A stretch of 64,000 nucleotides of DNA from Serinibacter salmoneus (GTDB taxonomy: Bacteria; Actinomycetota; Actinomycetes; Actinomycetales; Beutenbergiaceae), in NCBI RefSeq assembly GCF_002563925.1, contig NZ_PDJD01000001.1, forward strand, positions 998,973 to 1,062,972, written 5' to 3'. Below are positions 43,313 to 52,082 of this stretch, piece by piece. The notes beneath the pieces are model-generated. The model worked only from the letters and a program-made list of their open reading frames with translations, was not told the origin of the DNA and did not search any database. Made by a program: the position numbers and the translations under genes. Each line of letters opens with the position of its first letter. The stretch's first letter is position 1.

Positions 43313-45393
43313 CGCTCGAGCAGGACTCCGCACGCCGCGACCGTCCCGACACCGCGGAGGGGCGCGCGGGCCCCGGGGAACCTCATGGCGAGGGCGAGTC
43401 CCCCGAGGCCGAGGGCGCGGAGGGAGCGAGCACCGAGGAGCGCGAGGCGCTGCGTGCGCTGGACGCGGTGGTCGCCGCGACCGGGGGGCAGCAGCGACCC
43501 GGCCAGCGCACGATGGCGCGGGCCGTGGCGCGTGCTCTGGACGGTGAGCGGCCCCTGCTCGTGGAGGCCGGGACCGGCACCGGGAAGTCCTTCGCCTACC
43601 TCGCTCCGGCGCTGCGCCACGCCGTCGTGCACCAGGAGCGGGTGGTGGTCTCCACCGCCACCCTCGCGCTCCAGCGACAGGTGCTCGCGAAGGACCTCCC
43701 GCGGGTGGTCGATGCCCTGGCCGCGGACCTGCCGCGCGAGCCGCAGGTGGCGCTGCTGAAGGGGTGGCACAACTACGTCTGCCGCCACAAACTCGCCGGC
43801 GGGTATCCCACCGAGGACGACGCGTTGTTCGCGCTCGAGCGGGGCGCCGAGCACCCCGGGGCCGAGCCCGGTGAGGGCCTGGGGGACCAGGTGGTGCGGG
43901 TCCGGGAGTGGGCCGAGACCACTGAGACCGGTGACCGTGACGAGCTCGTGCCCGGCGTCACCGACCGCGCCTGGCGTCAGGTGTCCGTGCCGGCCATGGA
44001 CTGCCTCGGCACCCGCTGCCCGCTGCTGGAGGAGTGCTTCCCGGAGGCCGCACGCCGTGCCTCCCGGGAGGCCGACGTGGTGGTCACCAACCACGCCATG
44101 CTCGGGATCGCGGCCTCCGGCTCGACCGGGGTGCTGCCCGAGCACGACGTCCTCGTGGTCGACGAGGCGCACGAGTTGGTCGCCCGGTCCCGTGCCGCCG
44201 CCACCGCGGAGCTCTCCGCGGCCGCCGTGGAGCGGGTGGCGCGCTCCGCGCGCCGCGGCGCGGGGGTGGTGCTGGAGGACCTGGACGCGGCCGCCGTCGC
44301 GCTCGCCCAGGTGATGCGGGAGGTGCCGCCCGGCCGGCTGAAGGACGGCGCGGACGAGATCCTGCTCGGCGTGGTGACCCAGCTGGGCGCGGCGTGCCGC
44401 GAGGGCCTGCGCGCCACCAAACCGGGGGAGGGCGCGCCACCTTCCGGAGGTCTGACCGCTGCGCGCAGTGCGCTCACCGCGCTCGTGGAGGTCTGTGACC
44501 GCCTGCTGTCGGATTCCGTGGCCACCCGACGCGACGTGCTGTGGTGCACCGAGCGGGAGGACGGCTCCCGGAGACTGTGGATCGCGCCCCTGGAGGTGGC
44601 GCCCCTGGTGGCCGAGAACCTGCTCGCCGACCATCACGCCGTGCTCACCTCCGCGACCCTGCGCGTGGGGGGTGAGTTCACCTCCTTCGCCCACGACATC
44701 GGCCTCCACCAGGGCCAGGACTACGCCAGCCTCGAGGTCCCCGCCCCGTTCGACTACCGCAAGCAGGCCATCCGGTACATCGCCGGGCACCTCCCGCCGC
44801 CGGCGTCGGGGATCTCCGATGCGGCGCTGGCGGAACTCACCGAACTCCTCGTCGCCGGCGGTGGGGGCGCGCTCGGATTGTTCTCCTCGCGGCGAGCGGC
44901 GGAGCGCGCCGCCGAGCACGTGCGAGCCACCACTGACCTCGAGGTGCTCTGCCAGGGCGAGGACGTGCTGCCCACCCTGGTCTCCCGGTTCGCCGCGGAC
45001 CCTGCCGTGAGCCTGTTCGGCACGCTCTCGCTGTGGCAGGGCGTGGACGTGCCGGGGCCGAGCAATCGCCTCGTGATCATCGACCGGATCCCGTTCCCGA
45101 GACCGGACGACCCGATCATCCAGGCTCTCTCGGAGGCCGCCACGGCACGGGGAGCCAACGACTTCATGGCGGTCTCGGCGACCCATGCGGCGCTGCTGCT
45201 CGCGCAGGGCGTCGGGCGCCTGATCCGCGCGACCAGTGACCGCGGCGTGGTGGCGATCCTGGACTCGCGCCTCGCACGTGCCCGCTACGCGCCGTTCCTC
45301 CTGCGTTCCTTGCCGGACATGTGGCCGACGACCGATCCGGCGCTGGTGCGCTCCGCGCTGGCGCGTCTAGCGGGTGAGACCACCCCCGTGTGA
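43309..45393 (+). CDS. DinG/XPD-type ATP-dependent DNA helicase
   Basis: 694 aa. A 5'-3' superfamily 2 helicase. Walker A is VEAGTGTGKSFAYL. Cysteines at CRHKLAGG, DCLGTRCPLLEECF fit the four-Cys iron-sulfur cluster of XPD/DinG proteins. The DEAH box is VVDEAHELV, and the C-terminal QGVDVPGPSNRLVIIDRIPF and AQGVGRLIR motifs complete the helicase. An acidic N-tail of about 40 residues precedes it. The GTG overlaps the hflX stop. No LexA box is visible upstream, so SOS induction is not shown. Confidence 0.92.
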   Translation: MTLEQDSARRDRPDTAEGRAGPGEPHGEGESPEAEGAEGASTEEREALRALDAVVAATGGQQRPGQRTMARAVARALDGERPLLVEAGTGTGKSFAYLAPALRHAVVHQERVVVSTATLALQRQVLAKDLPRVVDALAADLPREPQVALLKGWHNYVCRHKLAGGYPTEDDALFALERGAEHPGAEPGEGLGDQVVRVREWAETTETGDRDELVPGVTDRAWRQVSVPAMDCLGTRCPLLEECFPEAARRASREADVVVTNHAMLGIAASGSTGVLPEHDVLVVDEAHELVARSRAAATAELSAAAVERVARSARRGAGVVLEDLDAAAVALAQVMREVPPGRLKDGADEILLGVVTQLGAACREGLRATKPGEGAPPSGGLTAARSALTALVEVCDRLLSDSVATRRDVLWCTEREDGSRRLWIAPLEVAPLVAENLLADHHAVLTSATLRVGGEFTSFAHDIGLHQGQDYASLEVPAPFDYRKQAIRYIAGHLPPPASGISDAALAELTELLVAGGGGALGLFSSRRAAERAAEHVRATTDLEVLCQGEDVLPTLVSRFAADPAVSLFGTLSLWQGVDVPGPSNRLVIIDRIPFPRPDDPIIQALSEAATARGANDFMAVSATHAALLLAQGVGRLIRATSDRGVVAILDSRLARARYAPFLLRSLPDMWPTTDPALVRSALARLAGETTPV

Positions 45394-45407
45394 GGGCCCC
45401 CTGGCCC

Positions 45408-45413
45408 TAGGAT
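45408..45413 (+). promoter_or_regulatory. -10 element (TAGGAT) for leaderless ldh
   Basis: TAGGAT ends 6 nt before ATG 45420, with no Shine-Dalgarno. Confidence 0.6.
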
Positions 45414-45419
45414 CGGGGT

Positions 45420-46397
45420 ATGACCGAGACGCCAGTCCCCACCGCCCGGCCATCCTCCACCGTCGCCATCATCGGCGCAGGCTCCGTGGGCGCCACCCTC
45501 GCCTACGCGGCACTCGTGCGCGGCGCTGCCCGCAACGTGGTGCTCTACGACATCAACAAGGCGAAGGTCGAGGCCGAGGCCGCCGACATCGGCCACGGCA
45601 TCGAGTTCATCTCCCAGGCCACCATCGAGGGCAGTGATGACATCGAGATCTGCCGGGATGCGGACCTCGTCGTGTTCACCGCCGGCGCCAAGCAGCATCC
45701 CGGCCAGAGCCGGATGGATCTCGCGGCCAACACCGTGGGACTGGTGAAGAAGGTGCTGCCCTCGGTGATGGAGGTGGCGCCGAACGCGATGCACATGATG
45801 GTGACCAACCCCGTGGACGTGGTCACCTACGCGGCACAGCAGATCACCGGGCTCCCACCGAGCCACGTCTTCGGTTCCGGCACCGTGCTGGACTCCTCCC
45901 GATTGCGCTACCTGATCGCCCGGGAGTGCAAGGTGGCCGTCCAGAGCGTGCACGCCTACGTGCTCGGTGAGCACGGCGACAGCGAGGTGCCGATGTGGAG
46001 CTCGGCGTCCATCGGCGGTGTGCCGCTGCTGGACTGGCTCGGGGAGGACGGCGAGCCCTTGTTCACCGACGCTGTGCGCAGCCGCATCGGTCGTGACGTG
46101 GTGCACGCTGCCTACCAGATCATCGAGGGCAAGGGGGCGACGAACTACGCGGTGGGCCTCGCCGTCACCCGCATCATCGAGGCAGTGCTGCGCAACGAGC
46201 ACCGCGTGCTCCCGGTCTCCACCCGCATCGACGACGACTTCCTCGGGATCCATGACGTGTGCCTGTCGATGCCCACCGTGGTCGACGCCGGTGGCGCCGT
46301 GCGGCGCCTGGGCATCCCGATGAGCCAGCACGAGATGGCACGTGTGCAGGCGAGCGGCCGCAGCATCCGTGAGGCGGCGCGTAGCCTCGGGTTCTGA
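45420..46397 (+). CDS. ldh: L-lactate dehydrogenase
   Basis: 325 aa. Interconverts pyruvate and lactate with NAD(H). The NAD loop is IIGAGSVGATLAYA. Gln of the specificity loop is in AGAKQHPGQSR (Gln at the lactate-type position, not the Arg of malate dehydrogenase). The catalytic His is in VLGEHGDSEV, and the substrate Arg lies in SSRLRYL. MVTNPVDVVTY is conserved. It is monocistronic: own -10 upstream, strong terminator downstream. Confidence 0.97.
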   Translation: MTETPVPTARPSSTVAIIGAGSVGATLAYAALVRGAARNVVLYDINKAKVEAEAADIGHGIEFISQATIEGSDDIEICRDADLVVFTAGAKQHPGQSRMDLAANTVGLVKKVLPSVMEVAPNAMHMMVTNPVDVVTYAAQQITGLPPSHVFGSGTVLDSSRLRYLIARECKVAVQSVHAYVLGEHGDSEVPMWSSASIGGVPLLDWLGEDGEPLFTDAVRSRIGRDVVHAAYQIIEGKGATNYAVGLAVTRIIEAVLRNEHRVLPVSTRIDDDFLGIHDVCLSMPTVVDAGGAVRRLGIPMSQHEMARVQASGRSIREAARSLGF

Positions 46398-46412
46398 ACG
46401 TCCGCCTGTCAC

Positions 46413-46453
46413 GCGAAGGGCCGCCGCATCCAGGAGATGCGGCGGCCCTTCGC
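46413..46453. terminator. Bidirectional terminator between ldh and lexA
   Basis: Perfect 17-bp arms GCGAAGGGCCGCCGCAT (46413-46429) and ATGCGGCGGCCCTTCGC (46437-46453) around a 7-nt loop, centred between the convergent stops of ldh and lexA. No long T-run. Confidence 0.85.
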
Positions 46454-46460
46454 TGTTCGA

Positions 46461-47216
46461 TCAGAGGCTGCGCAGCACGGCGACCACGCGCCCCAGGATC
46501 TGGGCGTTGCGGCCGTCGATCGGGGAGAACGCGGGGTTCGCGGGCATCAGCCAAAGTTCGTCCGACGTGCGCCTGAGCGTCTTCACGGTGGCCTCACCGT
46601 CGATCATCGCGGCCACGATCTCGCCGTTCTCGGCATCGCGTTGCTCGCGGATCACCACCCAGTCGCCGTCGCAGATCGCGGCCTCGATCATCGACTCGCC
46701 GACCACCTGGAGCAGGAAGAGCGTGCCGTCGCCCACGATGCGGCGGGGGAGGGCCACCACATCCTCCACGCTCTGCTCGGCCAGGATCGGCCCGCCCGCG
46801 GCGATGCGGCCCACCAAGGGCACGTAGGAGGTGTCGGAGGAGGGCGGTTCGGGCAGCACCACGGGGGCGACCTGAGCGCCGGCCTGGTCCTGGTTCTTGC
46901 GCAGGGGAATGGTGCGGGCCGTGGCCGCGGCCGCCGCGGCGGCGTCCGAGCGGGGGGTGATGCCCGGAGCGGCGGAGACCGTCTCGGGCAGCGCCACCAC
47001 CTCCATGGCCCGCGGCCGGTGCGGGTCACGCCGGAGGTAGCCCTTCGTCTCCAACTGCTGGAGCTGATGCTTCACGCTCGAGGGTGAGGTCAGGCCGACC
47101 GCCTCGCCGATCTCCCGCATGCTCGGGGGATACCCGCGCTCGGTGATGCTGGCGGAGATGACATCGAGTACCGCACGTTGGCGGACGGTCAGCACTCGCG
47201 TCTCGCGTATCGACAT
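46461..47216 (-). CDS. lexA: SOS repressor LexA
   Basis: 251 aa. Represses the SOS regulon until RecA filaments trigger self-cleavage. The winged-helix domain is about residues 1-70 ([34 protein letters not shown]). A long Ala-rich linker (about 82-125) is typical of actinobacterial LexA. Cleavage site Ala-Gly is in VGRIAAGGP. The catalytic Ser is in VVGESMIEA and the Lys in [10 protein letters not shown]. The ATG 47216 (MSIRETRVL) follows GGGAG; longer in-frame starts lack support. It is divergent from the LysM gene, both under LexA-box-like sites. Confidence 0.97.
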   Translation of the reverse strand: MSIRETRVLTVRQRAVLDVISASITERGYPPSMREIGEAVGLTSPSSVKHQLQQLETKGYLRRDPHRPRAMEVVALPETVSAAPGITPRSDAAAAAAATARTIPLRKNQDQAGAQVAPVVLPEPPSSDTSYVPLVGRIAAGGPILAEQSVEDVVALPRRIVGDGTLFLLQVVGESMIEAAICDGDWVVIREQRDAENGEIVAAMIDGEATVKTLRRTSDELWLMPANPAFSPIDGRNAQILGRVVAVLRSL

Positions 47217-47307
47217 GGTCTCGTCTCCCGGTTCCGGCGGCAACGGCGCCCTCGAAGGCTGGATGTCAGTCCTCGGTGCTGTGGTGTCCCTGTGACCCAC
47301 TGCTCAC

Positions 47308-47313
47308 AGCCTA
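47308..47313 (-). promoter_or_regulatory. -10 element (TAGGCT) of the lexA promoter
   Basis: Minus-strand TAGGCT lies about 92 nt before the lexA ATG; the -35 position falls in the LexA half-box at 47334-47349. Confidence 0.5.
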
Positions 47314-47333
47314 CGGCCTCGAGGGTGAATTGG

Positions 47334-47404
47334 TGCGACACCTGTTCGAATCGGGGTGTCGACATTCGGCGGGTCGCGCGGTACGGTATCGAACAACCGT
47401 ACGA
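47334..47404. promoter_or_regulatory. LexA-box-like sites in the lexA / LysM divergent region
   Basis: TCGAACAACCGTACGA (47389-47404) differs from the actinobacterial box TCGAAC-N4-GTTCGA at one base. TGCGACACCTGTTCGA (47334-47349) has a perfect right half and a degenerate left half, and overlaps the lexA -35 zone. A third GTTCGA half-site is at 47414-47419. Together they should let LexA repress both genes. Confidence 0.75.
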
Positions 47405-47432
47405 CGTACAGACGTTCGAAGGGAGTCGGGAC

Positions 47433-47837
47433 ATGACGACGATGACGATGGCGACGGTCACCGCGGTGCCCCCCGCTCCGGCGCGCGGCGCCGGGGCGAG
47501 CATCCGGCATGGTGCACGGGCAAGTCGTCCGGGAGCCTCGGCCCCGGCAGCCATGCGCCTGACCCGGCGTGGCCGTGCGGTCTTCGCCTCGTTGGGCGTG
47601 GCGCTCGCCCTGGCCGTCGGTGCGGTCGCGGGGGTTGCCGTGGCGGCCACGGACGGCGATGCGATGGTCACCCAGGTTCACACGGTCAGCGCCGGGGAGT
47701 CCCTGTGGAGCATCGCCGCGGGGCACACTCAGCCCGGGCAGGATGTGCGCGAGACGATCTCGATGCTGACGGAGCTGAACGACCTGGCGAGCGTGGACCT
47801 GATGGCAGGCCAGCAACTGCAGGTACCGGCTCCCTGA
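47433..47837 (+). CDS. LysM-domain membrane protein, ChiZ/DivS-like SOS cell-division inhibitor candidate
   Basis: 134 aa. A basic cytoplasmic N-terminus is followed by a single transmembrane segment (about residues 47-68, [20 protein letters not shown]). The extracellular part is one LysM domain (about 85-131, [15 protein letters not shown] to MAGQQLQVP). This is the gene divergent from lexA in M. tuberculosis (Rv2719c/ChiZ) and, by position, DivS in Corynebacterium; these block division during DNA damage. Here the same place, size and LexA box support that role, but it is inferred. The ATG follows GAAGGGAG. Confidence 0.8.
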   Translation: MTTMTMATVTAVPPAPARGAGASIRHGARASRPGASAPAAMRLTRRGRAVFASLGVALALAVGAVAGVAVAATDGDAMVTQVHTVSAGESLWSIAAGHTQPGQDVRETISMLTELNDLASVDLMAGQQLQVPAP

Positions 47838-47908
47838 GCGGCCGGGTGCGCGTGTCAGAATGGGCGCCGGTCGCGGCATCGCGGCCGACCAGCCGGACGG
47901 AGACCCAC

Positions 47909-48361
47909 GTGCACTGCCCTTTCTGTCGTCACACGGACACGCGGGTGGTGGACTCGCGCGCGAGCGAGGACGGTTCGTCCATTCGGCGGCGCCGGCAGTG
48001 TCCGCAGTGTCATCGACGCTTCAGCACCGTGGAGGCCACGAGCCTGTCGGTGGTGAAGCGCTCGGGAGTCGTGGAGCCGTTCAGCCGGGAGAAGGTCGTC
48101 TCCGGGGTCCGTAAGGCGTGTCAGGGCCGTCCCGTCGGGGAGGACAGTCTCGCGTTGCTGGCCCAGCGCGTGGAGGAGTCCCTGCGTGCCTCGGGAGCCG
48201 CGGAGATCGATGCGCACGATATCGGCCTGGCGATCCTCGGTCCGCTGCGCGAACTCGATGAGGTCGCCTACCTGCGCTTTGCCTCCGTCTACCAGGACTT
48301 CGGTTCGCTCGCCGATTTCGAGGCGGCGATCGCTACCCTACGGGCCGAGGGCCGCGGCTGA
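47909..48361 (+). CDS. nrdR: Transcriptional repressor NrdR
   Basis: 150 aa, family length. Zinc/ATP-cone repressor of ribonucleotide reductase genes. The zinc ribbon has HCPFCRH and [11 protein letters not shown]; the ATP cone covers about residues 49-139 ([41 protein letters not shown]). The GTG 47909 follows CGGAGAC. The lexA / LysM / nrdR arrangement is conserved in actinobacteria. No NrdR box pair is seen in the window. Confidence 0.96.
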   Translation: MHCPFCRHTDTRVVDSRASEDGSSIRRRRQCPQCHRRFSTVEATSLSVVKRSGVVEPFSREKVVSGVRKACQGRPVGEDSLALLAQRVEESLRASGAAEIDAHDIGLAILGPLRELDEVAYLRFASVYQDFGSLADFEAAIATLRAEGRG

Positions 48362-48382
48362 CGCGGCCCGGCCGTCCGGCGC

Positions 48383-49585
48383 TCAACCGCGGTGGACGAC
48401 GGCGCGGATCGTGGTGGGCAGCGCTTCCAGCTCGGCGACGATCGCGGCGGGCTCCTCGCCGGCGATGTCCGTGACGGCGTACCCGATCTCCCCCCAGGTT
48501 CCCAGAACCTGGTACTCCACATTCGCTCCGTGCTTGGCAAGTGCGTCGTTCAGCGACGCCATGACGCCGGGGACGTTGGAGTGCAACAGCGCGATCCGGT
48601 GCGTACCCACCCGGGGGTGGTCGAGCACCAGGCCCGGCACGTTCACCGAGAGGTAGGTGGCGCCCGCGCGGGCGTAGTCCCGCAGCTTGCCGGCCACGAA
48701 CACGCCGATGTCGTGCTGGGCCTCCTCGGTGGATCCGCCGATGTGCGGCGTGAGGATCACGTTCGCGAGCCCGCGCAGTTCGCTGTCGAACGGATCACCC
48801 TTCGAACGGGGCTCCTCCGGGAAGACATCGACGGCCGCTCCCGCGAGCGAGCCGTCCAGGACCCGCTCGCGCAGCACCGAGTAGTCCACGAGGAAGCCGC
48901 GTGAGAGGTTGAGGAAGATCGCGCCGGTGCGCATCGCGGCGAACTGCTGGGCGCCGAACATTCCCGCATTGCCCGGACGGCCGTCCACGTGCAACGTCAC
49001 GATGTCTGCCTGCTCGAGCAGCTCCTCGAGCGAGGACATGCGCCGGGCATTGCCCAGTGCGAGCTTCTCCGCGGTGTCGTAGAACACCACGTGCATACCC
49101 AGGGCCTCGGCCACCACGGAGAGCTGCGTGCCGATGTTCCCGTACCCGACGATGCCCAGGGTTCGTCCGCGCACCTCGTGCGCCCCGGTCGCGGACTTGT
49201 TCCACAGGCCCGCGTGCAGGGAGGAGTTCTGAACGGTCAGGCGCCGGGTGAGCGCGATGATCTCGCCCACCGCGAGCTCCACCACGGACCGGGTGTTGGA
49301 GAACGGCGCATTGAAGACGGCCACGCCGCGGCGCGCAGCAGCGGCGAGATCGATCTGGTTGGTGCCGATGCAGAAGGCCCCCACGGCGTCCAGGGTGCTG
49401 TTCGCGAGTACCCGCTCGGTGACCTGCGTCTTGGACCGGATGCCCAGTACCGAGACGCCGTCGAGCGCCGCGATCAGATCGTCCTCGTCCAGGGCTGCGG
49501 TGCGTGTGGTCACCTCGTAACCGGCGTCCGTGAGGATCTCGGTCGCCAGCGGGTGGATGTTCTCCAGCAGTAGGGCTCGGGGCAC
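48383..49585 (-). CDS. serA: D-3-phosphoglycerate dehydrogenase, short ACT-containing form
   Basis: 400 aa. First step of serine synthesis. The NAD-binding loop is VGYGNIGTQ, the catalytic residues lie in NLSRGFLVD, DVFPEEP and HIGGSTEEAQ, and a C-terminal ACT domain (about 330-400, HSNVPGVMASLNDALAKHG) can bind serine. This is the short E. coli-like type rather than the longer type with an intervening domain. The GTG 49585 (VPRALLLENIHP) follows a CACAAT element by 6 nt, so the transcript may be leaderless. Convergent with nrdR. Confidence 0.92.
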   Translation of the reverse strand: MPRALLLENIHPLATEILTDAGYEVTTRTAALDEDDLIAALDGVSVLGIRSKTQVTERVLANSTLDAVGAFCIGTNQIDLAAAARRGVAVFNAPFSNTRSVVELAVGEIIALTRRLTVQNSSLHAGLWNKSATGAHEVRGRTLGIVGYGNIGTQLSVVAEALGMHVVFYDTAEKLALGNARRMSSLEELLEQADIVTLHVDGRPGNAGMFGAQQFAAMRTGAIFLNLSRGFLVDYSVLRERVLDGSLAGAAVDVFPEEPRSKGDPFDSELRGLANVILTPHIGGSTEEAQHDIGVFVAGKLRDYARAGATYLSVNVPGLVLDHPRVGTHRIALLHSNVPGVMASLNDALAKHGANVEYQVLGTWGEIGYAVTDIAGEEPAAIVAELEALPTTIRAVVHRG

Positions 49586-49591
49586 CCCTGC

Positions 49592-49597
49592 ATTGTG
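49592..49597 (-). promoter_or_regulatory. -10 element (CACAAT) for leaderless serA
   Basis: Minus-strand CACAAT ends 6 nt before GTG 49585; the same hexamer and spacing precede lhr. Confidence 0.5.
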
Positions 49598-49685
49598 TCC
49601 CCGATGCGGGCGCCGCCCAAATCGTTCCCACGATGTGTCACGCGAGGGTTGTGTGCTCGCGGCGGGCCCGATCACCGCACCGCGG

Positions 49686-51938
49686 TTACGGCACGGCGGT
49701 GCGCAGCGCCTCGGGAACGGCTCCGAGCAGGGAGAGGCTTCGCGTGGGACGGGTCATCGTGACGTAGGCATCGCCGGGCGACATCGTGGCGACGTCGATC
49801 GCCACCACCGAGTCGAACTCCAGCCCCTTGCTGCCTCGTGGATCCAGTACGAGCAACGCGTCGGTGAGGTCGGCGTGGGCGGGCACCGCGAGGCGCGCCC
49901 GCAAGGCCTGGAGCTGGTCGCTCGGGGCGATGACCGCACACGTGCCTCCTCGCGTGGCCGCCGCAGCGATCTCCTCCTCCAACGTGCCCGCGGTGATCCG
50001 CAGGGCGCCGGCGACGTCTCTCGCCGAGGTCACCGCGGCCCGTGCAGCGGCGCGCCGGGGCGCCATCGCCTCCAGGACAACCCCAGCGGCGTCCATCACG
50101 CTGCGCGGGGTGCGGTAGTTGATGGTGAGTTCGGCCAGGCGCCACGTGCCGATGCGGTCGAAGACCTCCCCCCAGGTGGAGGCCCCGGCCGCCGAGGACG
50201 TCTGCCCGGTATCGCCCACCACCGTGAAGGAGTGGCTCGGGCAACGGCGCACCAGGGCGCGCCAGGCCATCGGGGAGAGTTCCTGTGCCTCGTCCACCAC
50301 CACATGCCCGTAGGTCCAGCTGCGGTCCGCGGCGGCGCGTTCCGCCGTCGTCATCCAGGCGCCCTCCTCACCCATCCGTTCGGCGAGCGTCTCGGCCGAG
50401 ACCATGGCCGAGGCATCGGAGCCGGCGAGGGTCTGCGAGAGGGTGTCGCGTGCATAGGCCAACTCGGCGGCGCGGTCCGCGGCCTGTCGGTCCGCGCGCT
50501 GCTGCGCCTGCGGGTCGATGTCCTCGCCGATGAGCTCCGCGGCCTCGTCCAGCAGGGGTACGTCGGCCTCGGTCCAGGGCGCCGAACGCTCCCGGTACAA
50601 CAGGTCGCGATCCGCCTGGGACATCCCCGGCGCGGCCTGCGCCAGCCGATCGGGCCGAGCCCACAGGTCGGCGATCAGGCGCTTGGCGCTCAACGGCATC
50701 CACGCGAGGTTCAGGGCGATGCGCACCTCGCGGTCGGCACGGATCTCCTCGGAGACCTCGGCGCGTTCCGGGGCAGTGAGTTCGCTGCCCACGGCGCGCT
50801 CGTACTGCGTCGTCAGCGTGGACAGCATGGTGCGGACGAAGACCACCCTGGCCTCGTTGTGGACCTGATGCGAGCGCCGAGCCCGCGTCCGGGCGGAGAG
50901 GATGTCCTCCGGGCGGATCACCAGGTCGACCGACCCGATCCGCACGGTCGTCTCCGTCTGCGGCACGCGCTGGCGAGCGCGCACCGCACGGGCGACCACG
51001 TCGGCCATCTCCAGGCGCCCCTTGACCTGAGCGACGGCGTCGTCCTCGAGTGCGGTCGCCCGGATTCCCGGGAGCAGCGCGGACATCGTGGTGGAGACCA
51101 CCCCGGTCTCTCCGAGCGCAGGAAGGACGCGCTCGATGTAACGCAGGAACGTGCGGGACGGGCCGATCAGCAGCACACCGGAGCGGGCCAGACGCTCCCG
51201 CTTGGCGTAGAGCAGGTAGGCGGCGCGGTGCAGCGCCACAGCCGTCTTCCCCGTGCCCGGGCCGCCCTGGACCACGAGGATCCCCTCGGCATCCGCCCGG
51301 ATGGCCTCGTCCTGTTCGGACTGGATCGTGGCGACGATGTCGTGCATCCGGCCGGTGCGGTGGGCGTTGAGCGAGGCCAGGAGCGCTCCCTCGCCCGCGA
51401 GCTGAGCGCGCGCGTCGTCGTCGAGCGCGTCGGCATCGAGCAGATCGTCCTCGACCCCCACGACGCTGCGGCCGCGGGTCGCGAGGTGGCGCCGTCGCAC
51501 CACGTCTCCCGGGCGGGCCGCTGTGGCCTGGTAGAAGGGCCGCGCGGCGGGCGCGCGCCAATCGGTCAGGATGGGGGAGTGGTCGACGTCCGAGACGCCG
51601 ATACGGCCCACGTAGCGGGGGGAGGAGTCGGTGCGCAGGTCCAACCGTCCGAAGACCAGACGGTCCTGGACCGCCCGATAGGTGGCGAGCCGGTCGGCGT
51701 ACATCGTGGCGAAGGAGTCCCGCTCGGAGCGTGCCTGATGGGTGCCGGAGGCCCGCGTGGCACGGACCTCCCGCAGGCTCGACTCGGCTTGCTCGGTCAA
51801 CTCGTCCAGGCGCGAGTAGATGGCGCTCACGGCAGCCTGCTCGACCGGGAACGTGGCTGACGCGGAATCGGCGCCGGTACCGTGCCCGGCGTGCAGTGTG
51901 CTGTCGGTGTCCGTGTGAGTGCTCGACTCCACCCGCAT
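49686..51938 (-). CDS. helD: UvrD-family helicase-like protein HelD (RNA polymerase recycling factor)
   Basis: 750 aa. HelD proteins wedge into the RNA polymerase channels and release stalled enzyme; some actinobacterial types (HelR) protect from rifampicin. The N-terminal coiled-coil arm spans about residues 25-80. Walker A is VQGGPGTGKTAVALHRAAYL, Walker B VVDEAQELSPMAW, and the later GDTGQTS, LTINYRTPRS and GLEFDSVV motifs are UvrD-like. The ATG 51938 abuts GAGGGAGG; GTG 51932 has better spacing to it, and ATG 51971 is also in frame. Rifampicin relevance cannot be read from the sequence. Confidence 0.9.
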   Translation of the reverse strand: MRVESSTHTDTDSTLHAGHGTGADSASATFPVEQAAVSAIYSRLDELTEQAESSLREVRATRASGTHQARSERDSFATMYADRLATYRAVQDRLVFGRLDLRTDSSPRYVGRIGVSDVDHSPILTDWRAPAARPFYQATAARPGDVVRRRHLATRGRSVVGVEDDLLDADALDDDARAQLAGEGALLASLNAHRTGRMHDIVATIQSEQDEAIRADAEGILVVQGGPGTGKTAVALHRAAYLLYAKRERLARSGVLLIGPSRTFLRYIERVLPALGETGVVSTTMSALLPGIRATALEDDAVAQVKGRLEMADVVARAVRARQRVPQTETTVRIGSVDLVIRPEDILSARTRARRSHQVHNEARVVFVRTMLSTLTTQYERAVGSELTAPERAEVSEEIRADREVRIALNLAWMPLSAKRLIADLWARPDRLAQAAPGMSQADRDLLYRERSAPWTEADVPLLDEAAELIGEDIDPQAQQRADRQAADRAAELAYARDTLSQTLAGSDASAMVSAETLAERMGEEGAWMTTAERAAADRSWTYGHVVVDEAQELSPMAWRALVRRCPSHSFTVVGDTGQTSSAAGASTWGEVFDRIGTWRLAELTINYRTPRSVMDAAGVVLEAMAPRRAAARAAVTSARDVAGALRITAGTLEEEIAAAATRGGTCAVIAPSDQLQALRARLAVPAHADLTDALLVLDPRGSKGLEFDSVVAIDVATMSPGDAYVTMTRPTRSLSLLGAVPEALRTAVP

Positions 51939-52082
51939 CCTCCCTCGTGGCGTGTCAGGCAGGCTGACCATTATTCCACCGACGTCCTGCACTCGTGCGT
52001 GAGGCTTCCGCGGCGCGGGAATGAGGTGGTCGAGCGCCTCGTTGAGATGATCAGAGACATGGATGCGGTAGGAGGAAGTGCA

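Noticed and set aside
49686-51971. Rifamycin-associated element upstream of helD
   Set aside because: I looked for the GGGGCTTGCGGCAAGCCCC-type inverted repeat in the divergent gap and found none, so rifampicin-induced control is not supported.
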